Shown piece after piece: positions 43,310-57,667 of a DNA stretch of 64,000 nucleotides. Numbering within the stretch: the first letter of the stretch is position 1; every line of letters starts with the position of its first letter. The DNA comes from Syncephalis plumigaleata (taxonomy: Eukaryota > Zoopagomycota > Zoopagomycetes > Zoopagales > Piptocephalidaceae). The translations under genes and the position numbers were made by a program. The stretch lies in NCBI GenBank assembly GCA_025201365.1, contig JAIXMF010000003.1, positions 1,860,001 to 1,924,000 of the forward strand, read 5' to 3'. Under the pieces are notes generated by a model. The model had not been told where the DNA came from. It did not search any database and worked only from the letters and a program-made list of their open reading frames with translations.

Positions 43310-46047
43310 ATGCACACACGCGTATCGATGCCGGACATCAACGCGATCACCTTGGAAAAGGCTCGCGGTCAGGATACAACCGAGGAGCCATATCCATTGG
43401 GTATTCCACTTGGAGAATTCGGCATTCTACGCAATCTAGGCGAGGGTGGTTATGGTAAAGTGAAACTAGTGCGTAGTGCACTCACCTGCGAGAAGGTATG
43501 GTACATCTATGAGATAATAACTCGATCATCTCACCATTGTATATGTATATATACATATATAGTTAGCGGTCAAGATTATTCCTCGTGAGCGTAGATCACG
43601 CAATAAACCCATTGACAATGGTAATGATGATCCAGAGAAGGTGCAACGTCGACGAAAACGTCGTAATGGACGCGAGACAACGATGGATGAACGAGTGGTG
43701 CGCGAGGCTAATCTTACACGATACTTGCGTCATCCGAATATCGTGGCATTACTAGACTTTCGTACTGATCCTAAACGATTCTACCTGTTTTACGAGTATG
43801 TAAAGGGTGAACCACTCGCGGATCGTGTAGGAGAGCGTGGTATGCTTGAATGGGAAGCGCAGCGATACTTTCAACAACTGGTCGATGCAGTGGGTAAGCC
43901 AACGTGTACATCTACTGTTGTAGTAAACACATGGTAGGGTTGCTAATCCATAGTATCGATTGCTTCTAGAGTATTGCCATCGTTACTGTGTGGTTCATAG
44001 AGATATTAAAGTGGAGGTAAGTCGTGCTATTGTCATTGTTGTAACTAGTGATACTATAACTTACTCTATTCTAGAATGTTGTCATTGATGTCAATGATAA
44101 TGTACGCTTGATTGATTTCGGACTGGCCAACTACTATCGTATAGGTTCACAGCTAGAAACATCGTGTGGTTCGGTGCCCTATTCATCACCGGAGATTCTT
44201 ATGGGTCGACCGTATATTGGTAAGTAGCCCATTAGAATGAAATAGTGTCATCCATTAACTTGCCTTTCCCTAATATGTTTATAGGACCTGAGGTGGACAT
44301 TTGGTCATTAGGTAAACTAATACAGACATGTAGACATATATTTATATACTCATGATGATGATGATAATGATGATAATGATGATGATGATGATGATGATTA
44401 GGCGTTGTGTTATTTGTTATGGTCACGGGTGAACTACCATTCGGTGATCCGTCTAAGCGACGTAATCTACACGCATTATTGAATGGCATTATTGAACGAG
44501 AGCCCGAACACATATCCTACGACTGTTGGGACTGTATCAAGCGATGTCTTCGTCCTGATCCTTGGAAGCGTATCACATCCTACAAACTGTTAGCGCATCC
44601 ATTTGTACGGGGACCAACTATGAAAGAAGAGCCCGAGCCACATGTGCCCAACCCGCCTCCCGATTGCTGGCCATTACCCGATCCCTATCTGCATCTACAT
44701 TATCCATTCCATAGTGAATCGATTATTCGTGCGGCCAAATGTCTTGGTGTAGCGGTGGTTACATTACGACAAACACTGGAGCGTTCCATTGTACCGGAAG
44801 ATATTAGCGAGATAATGCTGCCAAAGTTAAAGGAACACGATAAAGATGACAATGATGCTGCTGCTGCTGATCATCATTATGAGAATGAAGAAGTGAATAC
44901 AGCAACACATGAATCATCTAGTATACGCGCTGATATTGAAGTGAAAACACGATCTATTAGCGCATTAACTAATAACACCACCACCACCACTACAACTACT
45001 ACATCCGAGACGTCATTACCCAGCACTACACTACCGAATGGTTTGGGTCATCGTAAAAGTCGTAGTAAATTCCTCCCATGGCGTCTACCCTTAGTTGGTA
45101 CGACGAATCGTACGGGCGAGGAACCAGTTAGACACTACACCGCATCGCGGGTTATCATTCGATGTCGTAACTCACCTGAAGTATCGGTTTATGCGCTGGC
45201 CGAAGCACGTCGTCATCAAGCCGAATGCTTTTACAAGGCAGTCAGTGTAAATAGCAACTTCAATGGATCCTCATCCGATGCTGCCCAAGCGAGTAATAGT
45301 CAACATCCGCTGGATGGTCAATGGCGTTCAGTTCCATCGAATATCGCGCCACTTTTAGCGAACAATAATAATACATCTAGAAACCATAACAAGCAACCAC
45401 AACAGCACCATGCTGTACAAAATCGTCCATCTATTGCTGCGAAGCCAATCGATTCATCTGATATTATCGAGACGGTAGCGACACCGACATCAACGGCAGC
45501 ATCATTAACTCGTAACAACGGTGTCGTCCCTATTGAAACGATACGCAGCGGATTCTCGCATGCCATTAGTGCACCACTTGATATTAGCGTACATACACGC
45601 TCGCCCATGAACTCGATTCAACTCTCGGGTAAAGATCCCGTAGCCATTCCATGTAGTATGGTCAAGGTGATTACATCGCCGCGTGTTGTTTATCGATCCC
45701 TTCAACGAGTCGAGCGTACCATCGAGTTGCTACAACAAACGCTAACTCGACATCGTGTACCGCATTCTACCTCATCTGATGGCAAGCGAGTTGCAGTGGC
45801 ATGGCGACCCTCCATCGACGAATTGCAGCATGATCGACTATTACGGAAACACTCATGCGTGGCATCACTACAAATATGGCGATCGGCCAGTGGGATTAAC
45901 GCCATTGCCATGAAACGTATCGGCGGTAGTCGTTCTCGTTATACCTGCATGAGAAGTTGGCTATCACGCGCATTACGTGCTCAACAACGCGATAAACATC
46001 GTAACAATTGCTGTTCTGATATGTTTACCGGTGACACCGGTGATTAG
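43310..46047 (+). CDS. Ser/Thr protein kinase, Kin1/MARK-like (CAMKL group)
   Basis: Six exons: 43310-43495, 43563-43893, 43970-44016, 44075-44219, 44285-44311 (27 nt) and 44402-46047. The CDS is 2382 nt, 793 residues. It has a P-loop LGEGGYGKV, the catalytic Lys in LAVKII (Lys66), the catalytic loop HRDIKVEN (Asp184), DFGLANYY (Asp202) and an activation segment SQLETSCGSVPYSSPE with a phosphorylatable Thr. GPEVDIWSLGVVLFVMVTGE follows. The loop between the Lys and the C-helix has an insert rich in Arg/Lys. The lower lobe ends about residue 300. A long Ser/Thr/Asn-rich region follows, and the C-terminus VASLQIWRSASGINAIAMKR then CMRSWLSRALRA looks like a KA1 membrane-binding domain. Kin1-type kinases act in polarity, septation and exocytosis at the cell cortex. 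Group assignment rests on HRD/DFG context and the KA1-like end. Confidence 0.85.
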
Positions 46048-46412
46048 ATAGCATACTTATTGCAATAGGATGTACATACATATCAATCGAGTCGTTCATA
46101 CTTTTCTACTAGTTCGTAGATGTATATTTGTTTTTATTACTAAGCTATCCTCTATAGTGCACCTAGTTATTATCTTATATTTGCACGTAAGCTGCTAGAT
46201 ATTATACATTTAATGTCATTTATATATATTAATATTGCCTTTTCTTTCTAGTAAACAATTCATACTTTGATATTGGATGATTGATTACAATAAAAATGGA
46301 TTCATTCGATTATGTTATTCGTTTCTTTATATATAAACTATTGAATGATCAATATTACATGAATATTGCTTTATTAAGTCGTCATCATCATAAAAAAGAA
46401 AAGCATTAATAA
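46048..46412. other. Convergent 3' intergenic region
   Basis: AT-rich spacer between kinase and dehydrogenase stops. It contains AATAAA-like sequences on both strands. Nothing else seen. Confidence 0.6.
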
Positions 46413-47825
46413 TTAGAATTCCATCGCTCGTCTTATACCTTCATAGCATCGAATCATGTTTGGCATGTAGAATTGCTCGAATATAAGTGGGAAGGGTGTG
46501 TCCCAACCGCATACCCGCTGAGGAGGTGCCTCCAATCGTAGGAAGCATCGTTCAGTCACTGTTGACACAACTTCCGCGGCAAATCCACCTGTTTGCGGTG
46601 CTTCATGCGCCACCACTAGTCTACCGGTCTTATTGACGGATGCCACTACTGCATCGACATCCCATGGCTGAATGGTACGTAGATCGATGAGTTCACAACT
46701 AATGCCAGGCATACGTTTCTCGGCAATTTGTATCGCATTCTCTAATGCGTATATCTGCGATCCCCATCCCACCAATGTAATATCTTTGCCTATAACAATG
46801 AATGGATGAATAAATAAGTAATGATAGTGGTAGTGATGGTAATGCTTACCTTCTTTAAGTAGTTCAGCCTTGCCAAGTGGTAACTCGTAATCTTCCACTG
46901 GTACTTGCTCGACTAATCGGCTATTCATTAGTGCGTGATCACATAAATCACCTTAGTACTTACCCGATGCTCGATACAACACTTTTGGCTCCATGAATAT
47001 CACGGGATTTTTATCGCGAATTGACGCCAACAATAATCCCTTGGCTTGAATGGGACTACGTGGCATGACCACCTTCAATCCAGGTGTGTGCGCGAAATAC
47101 GCCTCCGGTGTTTGCGAGTGGTAATGTCCGCCATGTCCCACGGCCGAGCACGGTGTGCGTACGGTTAGACCGCCACAATCAAACTGACCACCCGAGCGAT
47201 AGCGATACTTGGCTGCTTCGTTCACCAATTGATCAAACGCCGGAAAGATATAATCGGCAAACTGTATCTCTGCAATGGCCGTGTGTCCCTCGGCCGCCAT
47301 ACCAATTCCGAATCCCGCGATACCTTGCTCGCATAGTGGCGTGTTAAATACGCGACTCTTACCGAATTGCTGAGCCAATCCCATAGTGCAACGGAATACA
47401 CCGCCGAATGCCACATCCTCGCCGAATACCACCGCTGTCTCATCCGTGGCGAGTGCCGTCGACAGCGCCTCATTGACCGCTTGGTATAAATTCATACGTT
47501 TCGTGTCACTGCTAGCGATTGCCTCCAACTCGGGATTCCTCATGGCTGCCTCGGTCGAAGTGCACAATAGGTGGGAATGAGCCACACCAGGTTTTATACC
47601 ATCGGGATTGACACCGGTAGCCGCGGAAGCCATGCCTCTTACGCCTGCAAACTAACGTATAAATAGATAATAAATATACAGTATTACGCGGTTAGAGTTT
47701 AGTAATCAAGGCTACGTCATTATTATGTTTACTTTTTGATTAGACAACCATGTTTGTCTGCTATTAGGTAGAGCACGTTGAGCTAAATGCAATACACGCC
47801 TAGTAGTAGCAGTGGCACTATTCAT
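46413..47825 (-). CDS. BCKDHB: Branched-chain 2-oxoacid dehydrogenase E1 beta subunit, mitochondrial
   Basis: Four exons: 47825-47733, 47651-46964, 46912-46850 and 46789-46413. The CDS is 1221 nt, 406 residues. Exon 1 encodes a mitochondrial presequence ([20 protein letters not shown]) rich in Arg/Ala/Thr without acids. The mature enzyme shows [110 protein letters not shown] and [15 protein letters not shown]. The GHGGHYHSQ loop and [12 protein letters not shown] are specific to the branched-chain complex rather than pyruvate dehydrogenase. With the alpha subunit it binds thiamine diphosphate and decarboxylates the keto acids of Val, Leu and Ile in the matrix. The intron 2 acceptor is the second of two close AGs; the first gives a stop. 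Confidence 0.92.
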
Positions 47826-50800
47826 GTTGTAACGGGATATTTAGCAGTGAGAGCAACAGTGGCAAATAGTTACGCAAAAGCAACAAGGTCAACACGGTTG
47901 TGTGGAGAGGGAAAAGATGGAGTAAGAGGAGGATGAGGATAGTGAGGGGGAAATAGGCCGCACTTAATGGCGTGTCAAGGAATTATCGTGGGAAATTAGG
48001 CATTTCAATTGTTACTGTGTTTATAAATCATTTGAATTTTACTGCATTGATCGAATTTTGTATCGTATAAATGTTCATACTAGTTGATTCAATAGTAATG
48101 TACTATTCAATGGTATAATATAATTGCTCATTATTGGTGCATTTTATTCATATGCCATCAAGTAGTTCATTTGAAATATATCTAATCGATGATATGTCAG
48201 TAAAGTAAAATCTGTTGCTGGTTATATTCGTGTCTCTGTAATACCATGTCAATCCACTAACATAGACAATGAATATATGAAAATACTCGCTTTTTCTCTT
48301 TCTACCTGTTTGTCTACTAGTTGAGATCTTTAATAGTTAGAATACCATATATTTATTCAGTAAATGATTGAATGACCTTGTAGATATACTTATTGTTGTT
48401 GTACCAAGGAATAATGACTTGAATGGCGTGGATACTAAATGAGGGTCTTGCACTAATCTAGTGGAATGGATAGACAGATACGCTTATTAGAGCGAGAGTA
48501 GAAAGCAATTAGAGTAGAGTAAAGTAGAGCAGGGTAAAAGACAAGAGAAATAATTCAGTGCTATGGTAGATCATGGCCACACGTATGGCAATTAATTGAA
48601 CATGTTAGCAAGTCTATCGATTAACCGGTTATTCATGCCATCTGCGAATTCCCAAAAATGTTTCTTCTATCTATCTATCTATTTACTACACCGTCACAAT
48701 CATCGCATTTGCTTGGTTCACGTCAGTAACTGAGTATCCTCGTCATTTATTGGTTAATATCACTGCTACTCACTACAAATGAAACATTGATGTACTCGTT
48801 ACCATTTCCACTACTACCACTACTACTGCTGCTCTGTACGCTCCATCCTTCCTAGCACAACAAACTTTCCCAAACCATTACATCAATAGAAAGTGTAATC
48901 GCCCATTGTTCCATTTCAGTATCGTCATACATCATCATACATCATCATATCATATCGCATCCTATCTTATCGTAGCATATCGTAGCATACCGTATCGTAT
49001 CATTGCTAATAAGACGATCATCTAGGTCAGCTGCTGTTTAATTAATGCAATGCGACATATTAAAAGTCCGCAGAATAGGTAATTCTCCTAGTGCAGGATG
49101 GTATGCTTTGTAATTGCTTGGTGGCATGGACCAGGCGGTACACGAAAGTGATGATGATGCTGTACCATCATCATTAATCGTAAACGTTTACATGCTGCAC
49201 TCTACCTATGAAAGAGAGAGAGAGAAAAGTAAATGTGCGCGTATGTGTGTGTGTCTGTATCGCTTAGTGCCCTTTTTCCATTGCTCAAAACGGATAAACT
49301 GACCAGTTGATCAACTCACAGATAAACAAACAGTAGACAATAATCGAGAAACGCACAACCAACAAATGAGGGAATACGAGTCAGGTGTGTCGTTGCAATA
49401 ATGAACGTACCTTTGCGAAACGAGTCCCATCCCTTGAACACTTTTGGCAGACAATGATTCGCTCATCGTTGATTCGTTCATCTCGCCTTCCCTTTTTTCC
49501 TTTCGTTTCCTGCTTACTTTCTTCCTTTGCTTGGGTTGTTTTAACAGTGCGATAGCTGCCATGCCCTGTCATTCAACGTTTTCCTATTTTTTCCTCTACA
49601 TCATCACCTTACTTTTTGTTTTCACTTGCCCACGGTCTGTCATAGCTAGCAGGTGGAAAACACGGTCACACCAACCAGCATCGTTCAGTGTCATTGACTG
49701 ATCCGCATGTCTTTTTAAATCCGTATATCGTCATCTGGTCTCAAGTCATGCTTGCGCGTCCATCAGCCATTTTTATTATACACTTTAGTTGATTCGCAAG
49801 CGGCCACGGCCGTCCCTTCTTCTTCTTCTTCTTCATTTACACTTTTTTACTTTCCTCCTTTTCCCTTTAGTTTGTTGCTTGTTGTTTCGGCATCAATTAA
49901 CTAACTAATCAACAAGTATCGCTCTATATTACTACCATCTGTAAAGGTGGAGCTCTATTACTGGCATATCTCGTTGTATACCGTAATTGACATCGCCTGC
50001 GTGTAATATAATCTATCAAAAAACTATTACCATTTGTCTGTCTAGCTGATAATTCATTACCGGTATATATTTGGTAGGTTCTACTTTTCTGAAAGAATAA
50101 TAGCTATCTGTATATCTATCTATATGTGTGTGCGTACGTATGGCATTGTAGAATGCTAAGCAACATCTCATTCTAGTTAATGACGATGTTACTGATGACG
50201 TTGGCTTTAGCAAGTTGTCAGTTCTCCTAAAAAGAATGGAAGCTTTTTGAATTTCATCTCCGCTAGTTACAGTCACGCTCGTCTAAGCATGCGCACATTT
50301 ACAAATCTACAATCCTGTGATGTTATCGTATGCATGAATCGCATGCAGTTGTGTGTCTCTTGATGACATATGGATTCTGTTAGATTGATACAAACCATTG
50401 CAGTACATTGATCATTATTTCTTATTTCTTATTTTGTAATGAGGCGTGCATGTTTGTGTCTAACCTTCAACAATCCTCCTAAAACGCATTATTGAAATCG
50501 CATCATCGAGTAATAATGATTCTAATGATGGTCCTTGATTCCAAGAATGTATGTTGTTTATTGACTTGCGACGAGTTTTGTTTATGGATGGAAGAAGGAA
50601 CGGTCAGACGTTGAAGCGTTTGTACGCCCCATGCGCTTCGTCAGGCTTGTTCATACTCGTATGCTATATGTGTGTGTGCGTGTAACTAGCCTCGACTGTG
50701 CCCTTTACTTTCCGCTCCCCTTTGTTAGCTCGCCTTTTTTTCCGTTATTTGTTCCACTTGAAATCATTGCTATACTGGCTTTTCGTGTCGGACCCATACG

Positions 50801-50845
50801 AGATGACGATCCACACTTAGCGTGCTTGCTCACCCTACTATACAC

Positions 50846-50893
50846 CCATATCCATATCCATATCCATATCCATATCCATATCCATATCCATAT
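50846..50893 (+). repeat. (CCATAT)8 hexanucleotide tandem repeat
   Basis: Eight perfect CCATAT units followed by about four degenerate units (CCGCAT, CCGTAT and similar) to about 50915. Confidence 0.9.
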
Positions 50894-53800
50894 CCGCATC
50901 CGTATTCATATCCATGTGAGGGAGAGGGTGTGTGTACGAAGCATATGACCTGACCACATTGTTACATTTAAACAATATGTTTCAGGTGTAAAATTTACAT
51001 TTCTAGTTTTTTAACGAGTCGAGTTTACTGCCATGAATGGATGAATGCCATCCATTGTCGTTTAAACTCTTATGACAATGGATGAATGAAGGAAGTGTGG
51101 ATGAACATGCGTGCTATAATATGATATCCATCTCTTCAGATGGTTGACTCCGTTTTCCTGTTTATTCCTGGCATTCAATGCTCTTGCTTACTCCCCTGCA
51201 TTCCACAACTGGACGATGAACGGAGAGTTGCAAACGAGAGATCTATACACCGTCAGTTAGTGTATTGTTATACCATATGGCATTTCTTTTTTGTATCAAT
51301 ACACACACACACACACACAAATGTCACTTGGTATGACCGAATGGTTGCGCTCATCGGTTGCACGCGTCCACTGACCTGAACATGGTTGCCATGCCGTTAT
51401 CCATCATGCTGCCAATGTGAATGCGCCACCATATATACCTGCATTGCACTGGCTGGTCGGCCTGATCTTCCGTTCTTTCTCTCGTTCACTCATTGTCTCT
51501 ACTCTTCTCGTTCACTTTGATCGTTATCCCACCACCATCACACACATACCATTCAACCAGCCGGCCTGGTCCATTCTTCTATCCTTTCGCTCTATCTTTC
51601 TTATCCAATCCTCTTTGCTTCATTTGCGTACGCCGGTCGTTCGCCACACCATATCCTCTAGTTCATTCATTCATTCATTCGAGTATCGTGTATATCATTG
51701 TGATTTAACATTGTTGACTCTCTGTTTCAACTCTTCTTAGTTCACATTTGTATTCTGGTTGATTACTACAATTATACCAAGAAATCTGCTCGATCCTTGT
51801 TTTATATTGGTGTGCCCCATTTGTTCATTCCCTTTCCATCGCGTCGGTTGATCAAGTACATATCCATCACATTGCCACTGTTATATTTATTTATACAGCT
51901 CACCGTGCCTTTTTCTTTTGTTCTTACGCTCATCCTATCATTTATTATTATTGTTCTTTTTTGCTCATAACAATTTCCCGACTTGTACACCTTTTGTTTC
52001 CATACACACACTCTCTCGCTCACTCACTCACCATCTGATCCTATCCTATCTAGTGAACACTTGTATTCATTCATTCATTGACATATATCCTCTCTTTTTT
52101 CACTTATTATTCTGGTCATCTGATAATCATACAGACCAGTCTATCGGTGATTATAGTTAATTGTAGGGTTACTTGTGGCGCGAAAAGCCTTGTTAAATGA
52201 TGCAATCGATCAACTAACTAACTAACTAACGAATACATGATCTTTTTATAACATTCATATTTCTAGACAGCAAAACTACAACTTTCGTTTAAATCTGGTT
52301 GTGACCGTATACTTTACTACCGAGTAAACGTATTTCGCGTCACCGTTCCTGTTCATATAAACGGCAAAGGCCCTTAGTATTCAGGTAAGATAGCAACATT
52401 CGAATATATATATACTACTCGATCTACTTATTGCATATTACGTATATATTGCGTTGTATGTCTATTTGTCGCTATTATCGACCTATTTTCTCATCATACG
52501 AGTAATCGATGATGATTGATGATGATGATGATGATGATGCAAGGTCTACGTAGATGTGAGACATTTCAATTTGTACTGTTTACGTGTGCATCGTTCTATC
52601 CTATCCTATAGTCTACTATAATACTCGGCTATAGCCTATGGGAAGAATGCATATTCCTTACCCTATGTCATTGTATATTCTTTTGCTGCGTACGAATCAT
52701 GGTCATGGTACGTGCGCGCGTGACCATACTCGGTTGTATTATCGTCTGCAATCGGCGCTGTGACGACAATGACTTTTATTATTTTCAAACTACAGCGGCC
52801 ATTTCTTTTCTGTTGTGATTGCATTGTACTTGCATATTCTCTCATGACATTTGTTGTTGCAATGGTTGCTGTTGCTGTTGCTGCTGGCTGTTGTCACTTT
52901 CATTGTTACTGCATGGCGCACGCACCACTATTTCAGTAACAATGTCACGGCTTGGGTATATTTGTGCGTATGTGTCTTTCCTTCTGTCTGTCTGTCTGTT
53001 TGTCTGTCTGCCTGTAATAAGTAATCACCGCTCAAACTGGTTTATCGCGTAACATTCATTGTCATAACCCTTGAATATTCGACGGATTATCACTACTGCC
53101 TCATTATTGTTGAATGAATGGTTATCGCCGTGATCCAATCAACGAAGAGCACGTGCCAATTGCAGACCTTGACTTTCGTGCACCCATACTGTTATGACTT
53201 GATTCACCTTTGTTGTGCGCGTCAAACACACTCACCTCAGCAACTCATTGGTGCTTGTTGATACGACAATAGCAATGAGAATGAGCTATGCTATGAAGAG
53301 TCGAGAGCGGGTTTAACGGCAAATGTGTCTTGGCAGTGTCTCTTTTGAAATGTATGTATGGTACATGGATGAAAATAATCCCTAAAAAACACCTCATGAC
53401 ATTCAAAGAATGTGAGGAAACGTGAAAGTAAGAGAAAGAGAGAGAAAGTACCGCATTGGCGCTAGTGCATCACTCAATTATGAATGACAAAGTCTATACT
53501 CCTGCTAGCATACGGCGTATAATCATTCTATTGTGTATGACTACCAATGCATTTCATAAAATTCACGTTCCTTAACTGCGCGGTCTGATCAAGTGCCGAA
53601 CAGTGCTTGCCAAAGTACACGCGAATGCACGTAAATCAACCGACGTGCACCGTGTACAACTGAAAAACAACACAAGCAATCATAGCATATCATATCATTT
53701 CGTTATTAGCTACTACATGCTAGTAATGTGAGGTAGTGGATGAATGGATGAATGAATGAATGACGTTCATAACAAGTCACAAGTCAATCTATAGGATGAG

Positions 53801-53975
53801 CATGATAGGGTTATTGGGTTGTTCCTACATTTACGCGTACACACAACCCACACACATTGGTACAATCCTCTCGTTGAATGAATCACCAATCATTTGGCGT
53901 TAAAAGTCAATATTCCCATTTTAATCATTTCTCTCTGTTATCACATCCACCTGTTATCTCGTTGACATGAGTGAG

Positions 53976-53998
53976 TTGTGTGTGTGTGTGTGTGTGTA
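53976..53998 (+). repeat. (GT)n microsatellite
   Basis: About eleven GT units followed at once by a CA-containing stretch, within the gene desert. Confidence 0.8.
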
Positions 53999-55154
53999 TA
54001 CACGCGCACACTTGTGTATGTTGATTGATCATTGTCAAATGGCAATGACAACAGTATGAGCTTTGAATGTACGCGCACACACCACCTTCAAGCATAGGAA
54101 ATTTCTTGTTTTGGTTCAATGATTGTAGTGTACTACTACTGCTAGAGTATTATTAGTTGCTGCTGCTGCTGCTACTACTACCCTGCTCTGTATGTTAACA
54201 CATACATACATACCCACGTACGTATACACACGTACACACGCATATACACACGCGTGCATGCGTGCATAAGTACAAAGCCTACTAATACGACGTCGTTTGT
54301 AGTAGTGCAACGTCTGTAGTGACTGCGCTTCAGTAGCGGCGTTTTGTCGCTTGTAAACGGCATGCCAACTTCCATCGTGCATAATCCCCCCTTTTTTTCC
54401 AATGGCTCGTGATACATGGCATCCGATATCCGCGTGAGCCTACTCGTTAGGATTTGTTCTAATCCTGTCCATAATTGAAACACACACTTGTACGCATGTC
54501 CGCGTGCTCTCTTCCCTCTCTCTTTCCTTACCCGTTAATTGCTGTAAGCATATTGGCTCTCCAACTAAAACTTGCATTCTGGTTTGTTCTCTGCGCGTTA
54601 ACTCACCTTGCTCCTTCCTTGAAATGGGTGTAATGAATTAATGAATTAATGAGAAATGTGTGCGTGTGTCATTGTTATCATTGTTGTCGTGGTGGTGCTT
54701 GTCTTTTTCTAAAATTCGCCTTGCGCCGTGCCATCCACACCATCCGGTTTGTACCTTTTCACTGGCAACGTAATGGCCAATGTTTGGTATTTGACCGCGT
54801 ACCATTTACGGCCATATGCCTCTCTGCCTTTTCTCTTGTGCCTTCCATCAGGATACCTTCCTCGTCATTGGTGACAATGGAAACGTAGAAAGAGATCATT
54901 GTGGAATAACACGCGTGTGCTGTGCCTACGCGCGCGCGCGCTTAACCAAAGATGACAAGTGCGCCATTCTAAATTGACATTAGTGTTGATTTAGCATGAT
55001 GAACATGCTAATAGTTTGGTTAATGATGTGTGGTATATTGGCATCATGAGGACAATGCTTCATACACTTGCCCCTTTCTATAATTCTATTATACCATTTC
55101 CTACAAACTACTCCCCTCCATGACCAATACCTGTCTTGATGATGGTAGTGGAAA

Positions 55155-55177
55155 GTGTGTGTGTGTGTGTGTGTGTG
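55155..55177 (+). repeat. (GT)n microsatellite
   Basis: About eleven GT units in the gene desert, in a pyrimidine/GT-rich context. Confidence 0.8.
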
Positions 55178-57667
55178 GATTGCGCTTCCCCTGGCTCGCC
55201 TTGCACAAACCACCGCTCATTCGCTCGTAGCACGCGCTTCCCATCTACTCTTTTTGTCCTACGTACTCCGTTTATCTTCATCTGGTGTATGGTGTTGGGC
55301 TCTCCCATCATCATCATCATCATTACCATCCTATCACGCTCATCCTTAACCATGGTTTTCCTACCTTCACTTGCTTCTACACCATTATCTCCTCTCTCTC
55401 TCTCTCTCTCTTTCTTTTGCTTATGGCAAAGGCGGGGTGATTCATGTCTACTACGCGATATAGAAAATTACACCTGACACGCTGATAGACCGACTGATAG
55501 ACTTGGGTGTGTGAGATTACTTGCTTATTTATTTATTTATTATCGGGCAAAGCCCGTTGTATTTAATTTGTGGTTTACATTCCTCATCCTCTCACACTCT
55601 CACACATCCACACCCTATCCTTCTTATCATACCATTTTTAAATTCTTACGTGTGTGGACTTTCAGTCTCCGCACCTTCTCTTTTTATCTCCTCTTTCGTG
55701 GTTTATAACTCATACCATATACCAACTACTACTACTACTGCTGCTGCTGCTTTAATTGCTACTTGCGTATGTGTGTCTTACTAACATAACCAACCCAACC
55801 CAACCGTTCTTTTATTCTTTCTGGTTATCCTCTCGTTAACATTCATTGCTATCACTGTCGTGCCACTCCTTCTTTATCTTTTCATTCTACGTTATACGTA
55901 TACGTACAAATACATACGTATTCTCCTTTTTCTCTCTTGTCTATTGACTAGCTCAACTTTATCTTACTTAATCTTTTCTTTCTTCATTTTTGTTGATAGT
56001 CGGTTGGTTTTGATTTAGTGCCACGCATCATTAAGGCAGTGTGTATAACTGGTTCATTGTTAGTCTCGCTCTCTCTTTATTTTTCTTTCGTGTATTTGAA
56101 CACTCTACGGACCACAACCATACTTGATTGCTTGGTTATTATTGTAACGGTGACATAGTAGATTCTAGAACTATTCGTGTTGATTTCACTTGTTCTCTCG
56201 ACGAGGACTGTGTGATACTATTGCTACTACTGTCATTATTACCTTTACTACTAGTGATCAATTCTTGTATTGTGTGCGTGTGTAGGCGTGAGTGTGATCC
56301 ATTTGTAATCCACTTTCTTTTTAGTTGTTTTTCTCTCTCTGTCTCTTTGTCTCTCTCTGTCTCTCTCCTTTTCCCTGTTTATTGATTATTATTATTGCTT
56401 ATCACACATACTTTTTATATTTCCATTACTTCAAATTGGTCTTTTAGCATTTTGTTTTGTTTTGTTTTTGTAGTTTGCTCTCTATTCTCGTTTATTTGTT
56501 GTAAACCCTTCTCATTGAGATATTCACTGCAATCGTCAAGACTTTCCTACCGACAATTGTAGTTTTACTTACTTGTTGTTTCGGATAGGTTACTCTATCC
56601 ACACCGGGGTATGTGTATATGAAAAAGACATCCACGAGTAGAGAAAGAGCGAAAGTCTCTATTTGATATCGATCATCATCATAGATGGTTGCTCTGTAGC
56701 GTTATTTGTTTATGGAACAATGTGCATATTATTTAGTATCATGGTGATATGCATATGTATGCCAATGTTTATACACTTTAATTTCGATAGCATTCGAGAC
56801 TGTTGACTTTAAGCATGTACAAGTACATGTACACGTATATGTACAGGTACAGATACACAAGCACACATATGCATAATGATTTGTTCTACCTTACCTACTT
56901 TTATCCTCCGCTTCTTCCTTGTATGGATAGCAATGCTTATTCATGTACAGCGTATATTGTACACAGTTGCAATCGTAATAGTATGGTAGCATTTGATAAT
57001 TGCACCAAAATACCATCTACGTTTAACAGCCATTGACCATGGTGAGCGTGTGTTTGTGTGTGTGCACCATACAAAGATGCTCACATGGTCATGGGATTGA
57101 TCTACGATATGCTCATGCTCCTTTGATGTGCACGCTGCTCTATAATGGTCAGTTGACCTTCTAGAGCCAATCTATCGTCATCGTTGAAAGGGCGTGTCAG
57201 CATTCAGTTTGACAATCATACATACACATCATTCACTGATAATGTGACCCTTCTCCTACATGTTCATTCGCTCATTTACTCAATAGCTTAATTGCTACAT
57301 TGTAAGGATATCATTATCATCATTATCTTGTATGACCCCTTTTATTTTTGTTAGTCTCTAATGATAATAGTGTATGTATGTATGTATGTGTGTGTGTGTA
57401 TACGTTACACCATTCTGCTTCATAGGCATGCATCCTCTGCATGTTTCTATCCACCATCATCATCATCATCATCATTATCATTATCAGCAGCACTATTAGT
57501 GTAGCCATTCACAATATGGTTTTGTATCTTCCGATTATGAAACCATGATAGTCATACGCATTCTCTCTCTATCTTTAATAATAGCCAGCTATTAGTTTAT
57601 ATACACTGATTGTACTAACCAACAATGAACATCCTATTCTCATTTATTCTCTAGTTTTTACCCTGTC

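Larger units (their letters stand above)
47826..57667. other. 9.8-kb gene desert upstream of the APSES gene
   Basis: No convincing coding gene on either strand. The right two-thirds (about 49.4-57.6 kb) is plus-strand pyrimidine-rich, dense in CT, TTC and CTTT tracts with interspersed (GT)n, (CA)n, (CAT)n and (CCATAT)n repeats. Frames of 60-113 codons in it are low-complexity translations of these tracts. The region ends at a TTCTCTAG acceptor-like site 13 bp before the APSES ATG. Together with many ATG and GTAAGT-like sites this suggests a very long, perhaps spliced, 5' regulatory leader. StuA and EFG1 orthologues are known to have long upstream regions and leaders; that this desert is the equivalent is inference. 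Confidence 0.55.

Noticed and set aside
43928-44400. (ATG)n run at 44352-44399 as coding Met/Asp tract
   Set aside because: It lies inside the kinase intron between exons 44285-44311 and 44402-46047; the exon joins restore WSLGVVLFVM.
49311-56385. Frames of 60-113 codons on both strands in the desert
   Set aside because: Composition follows CT, GT, CA and CAT repeats (for example His-Ile or Cys-Val runs). No motif, no splice-consistent extension.
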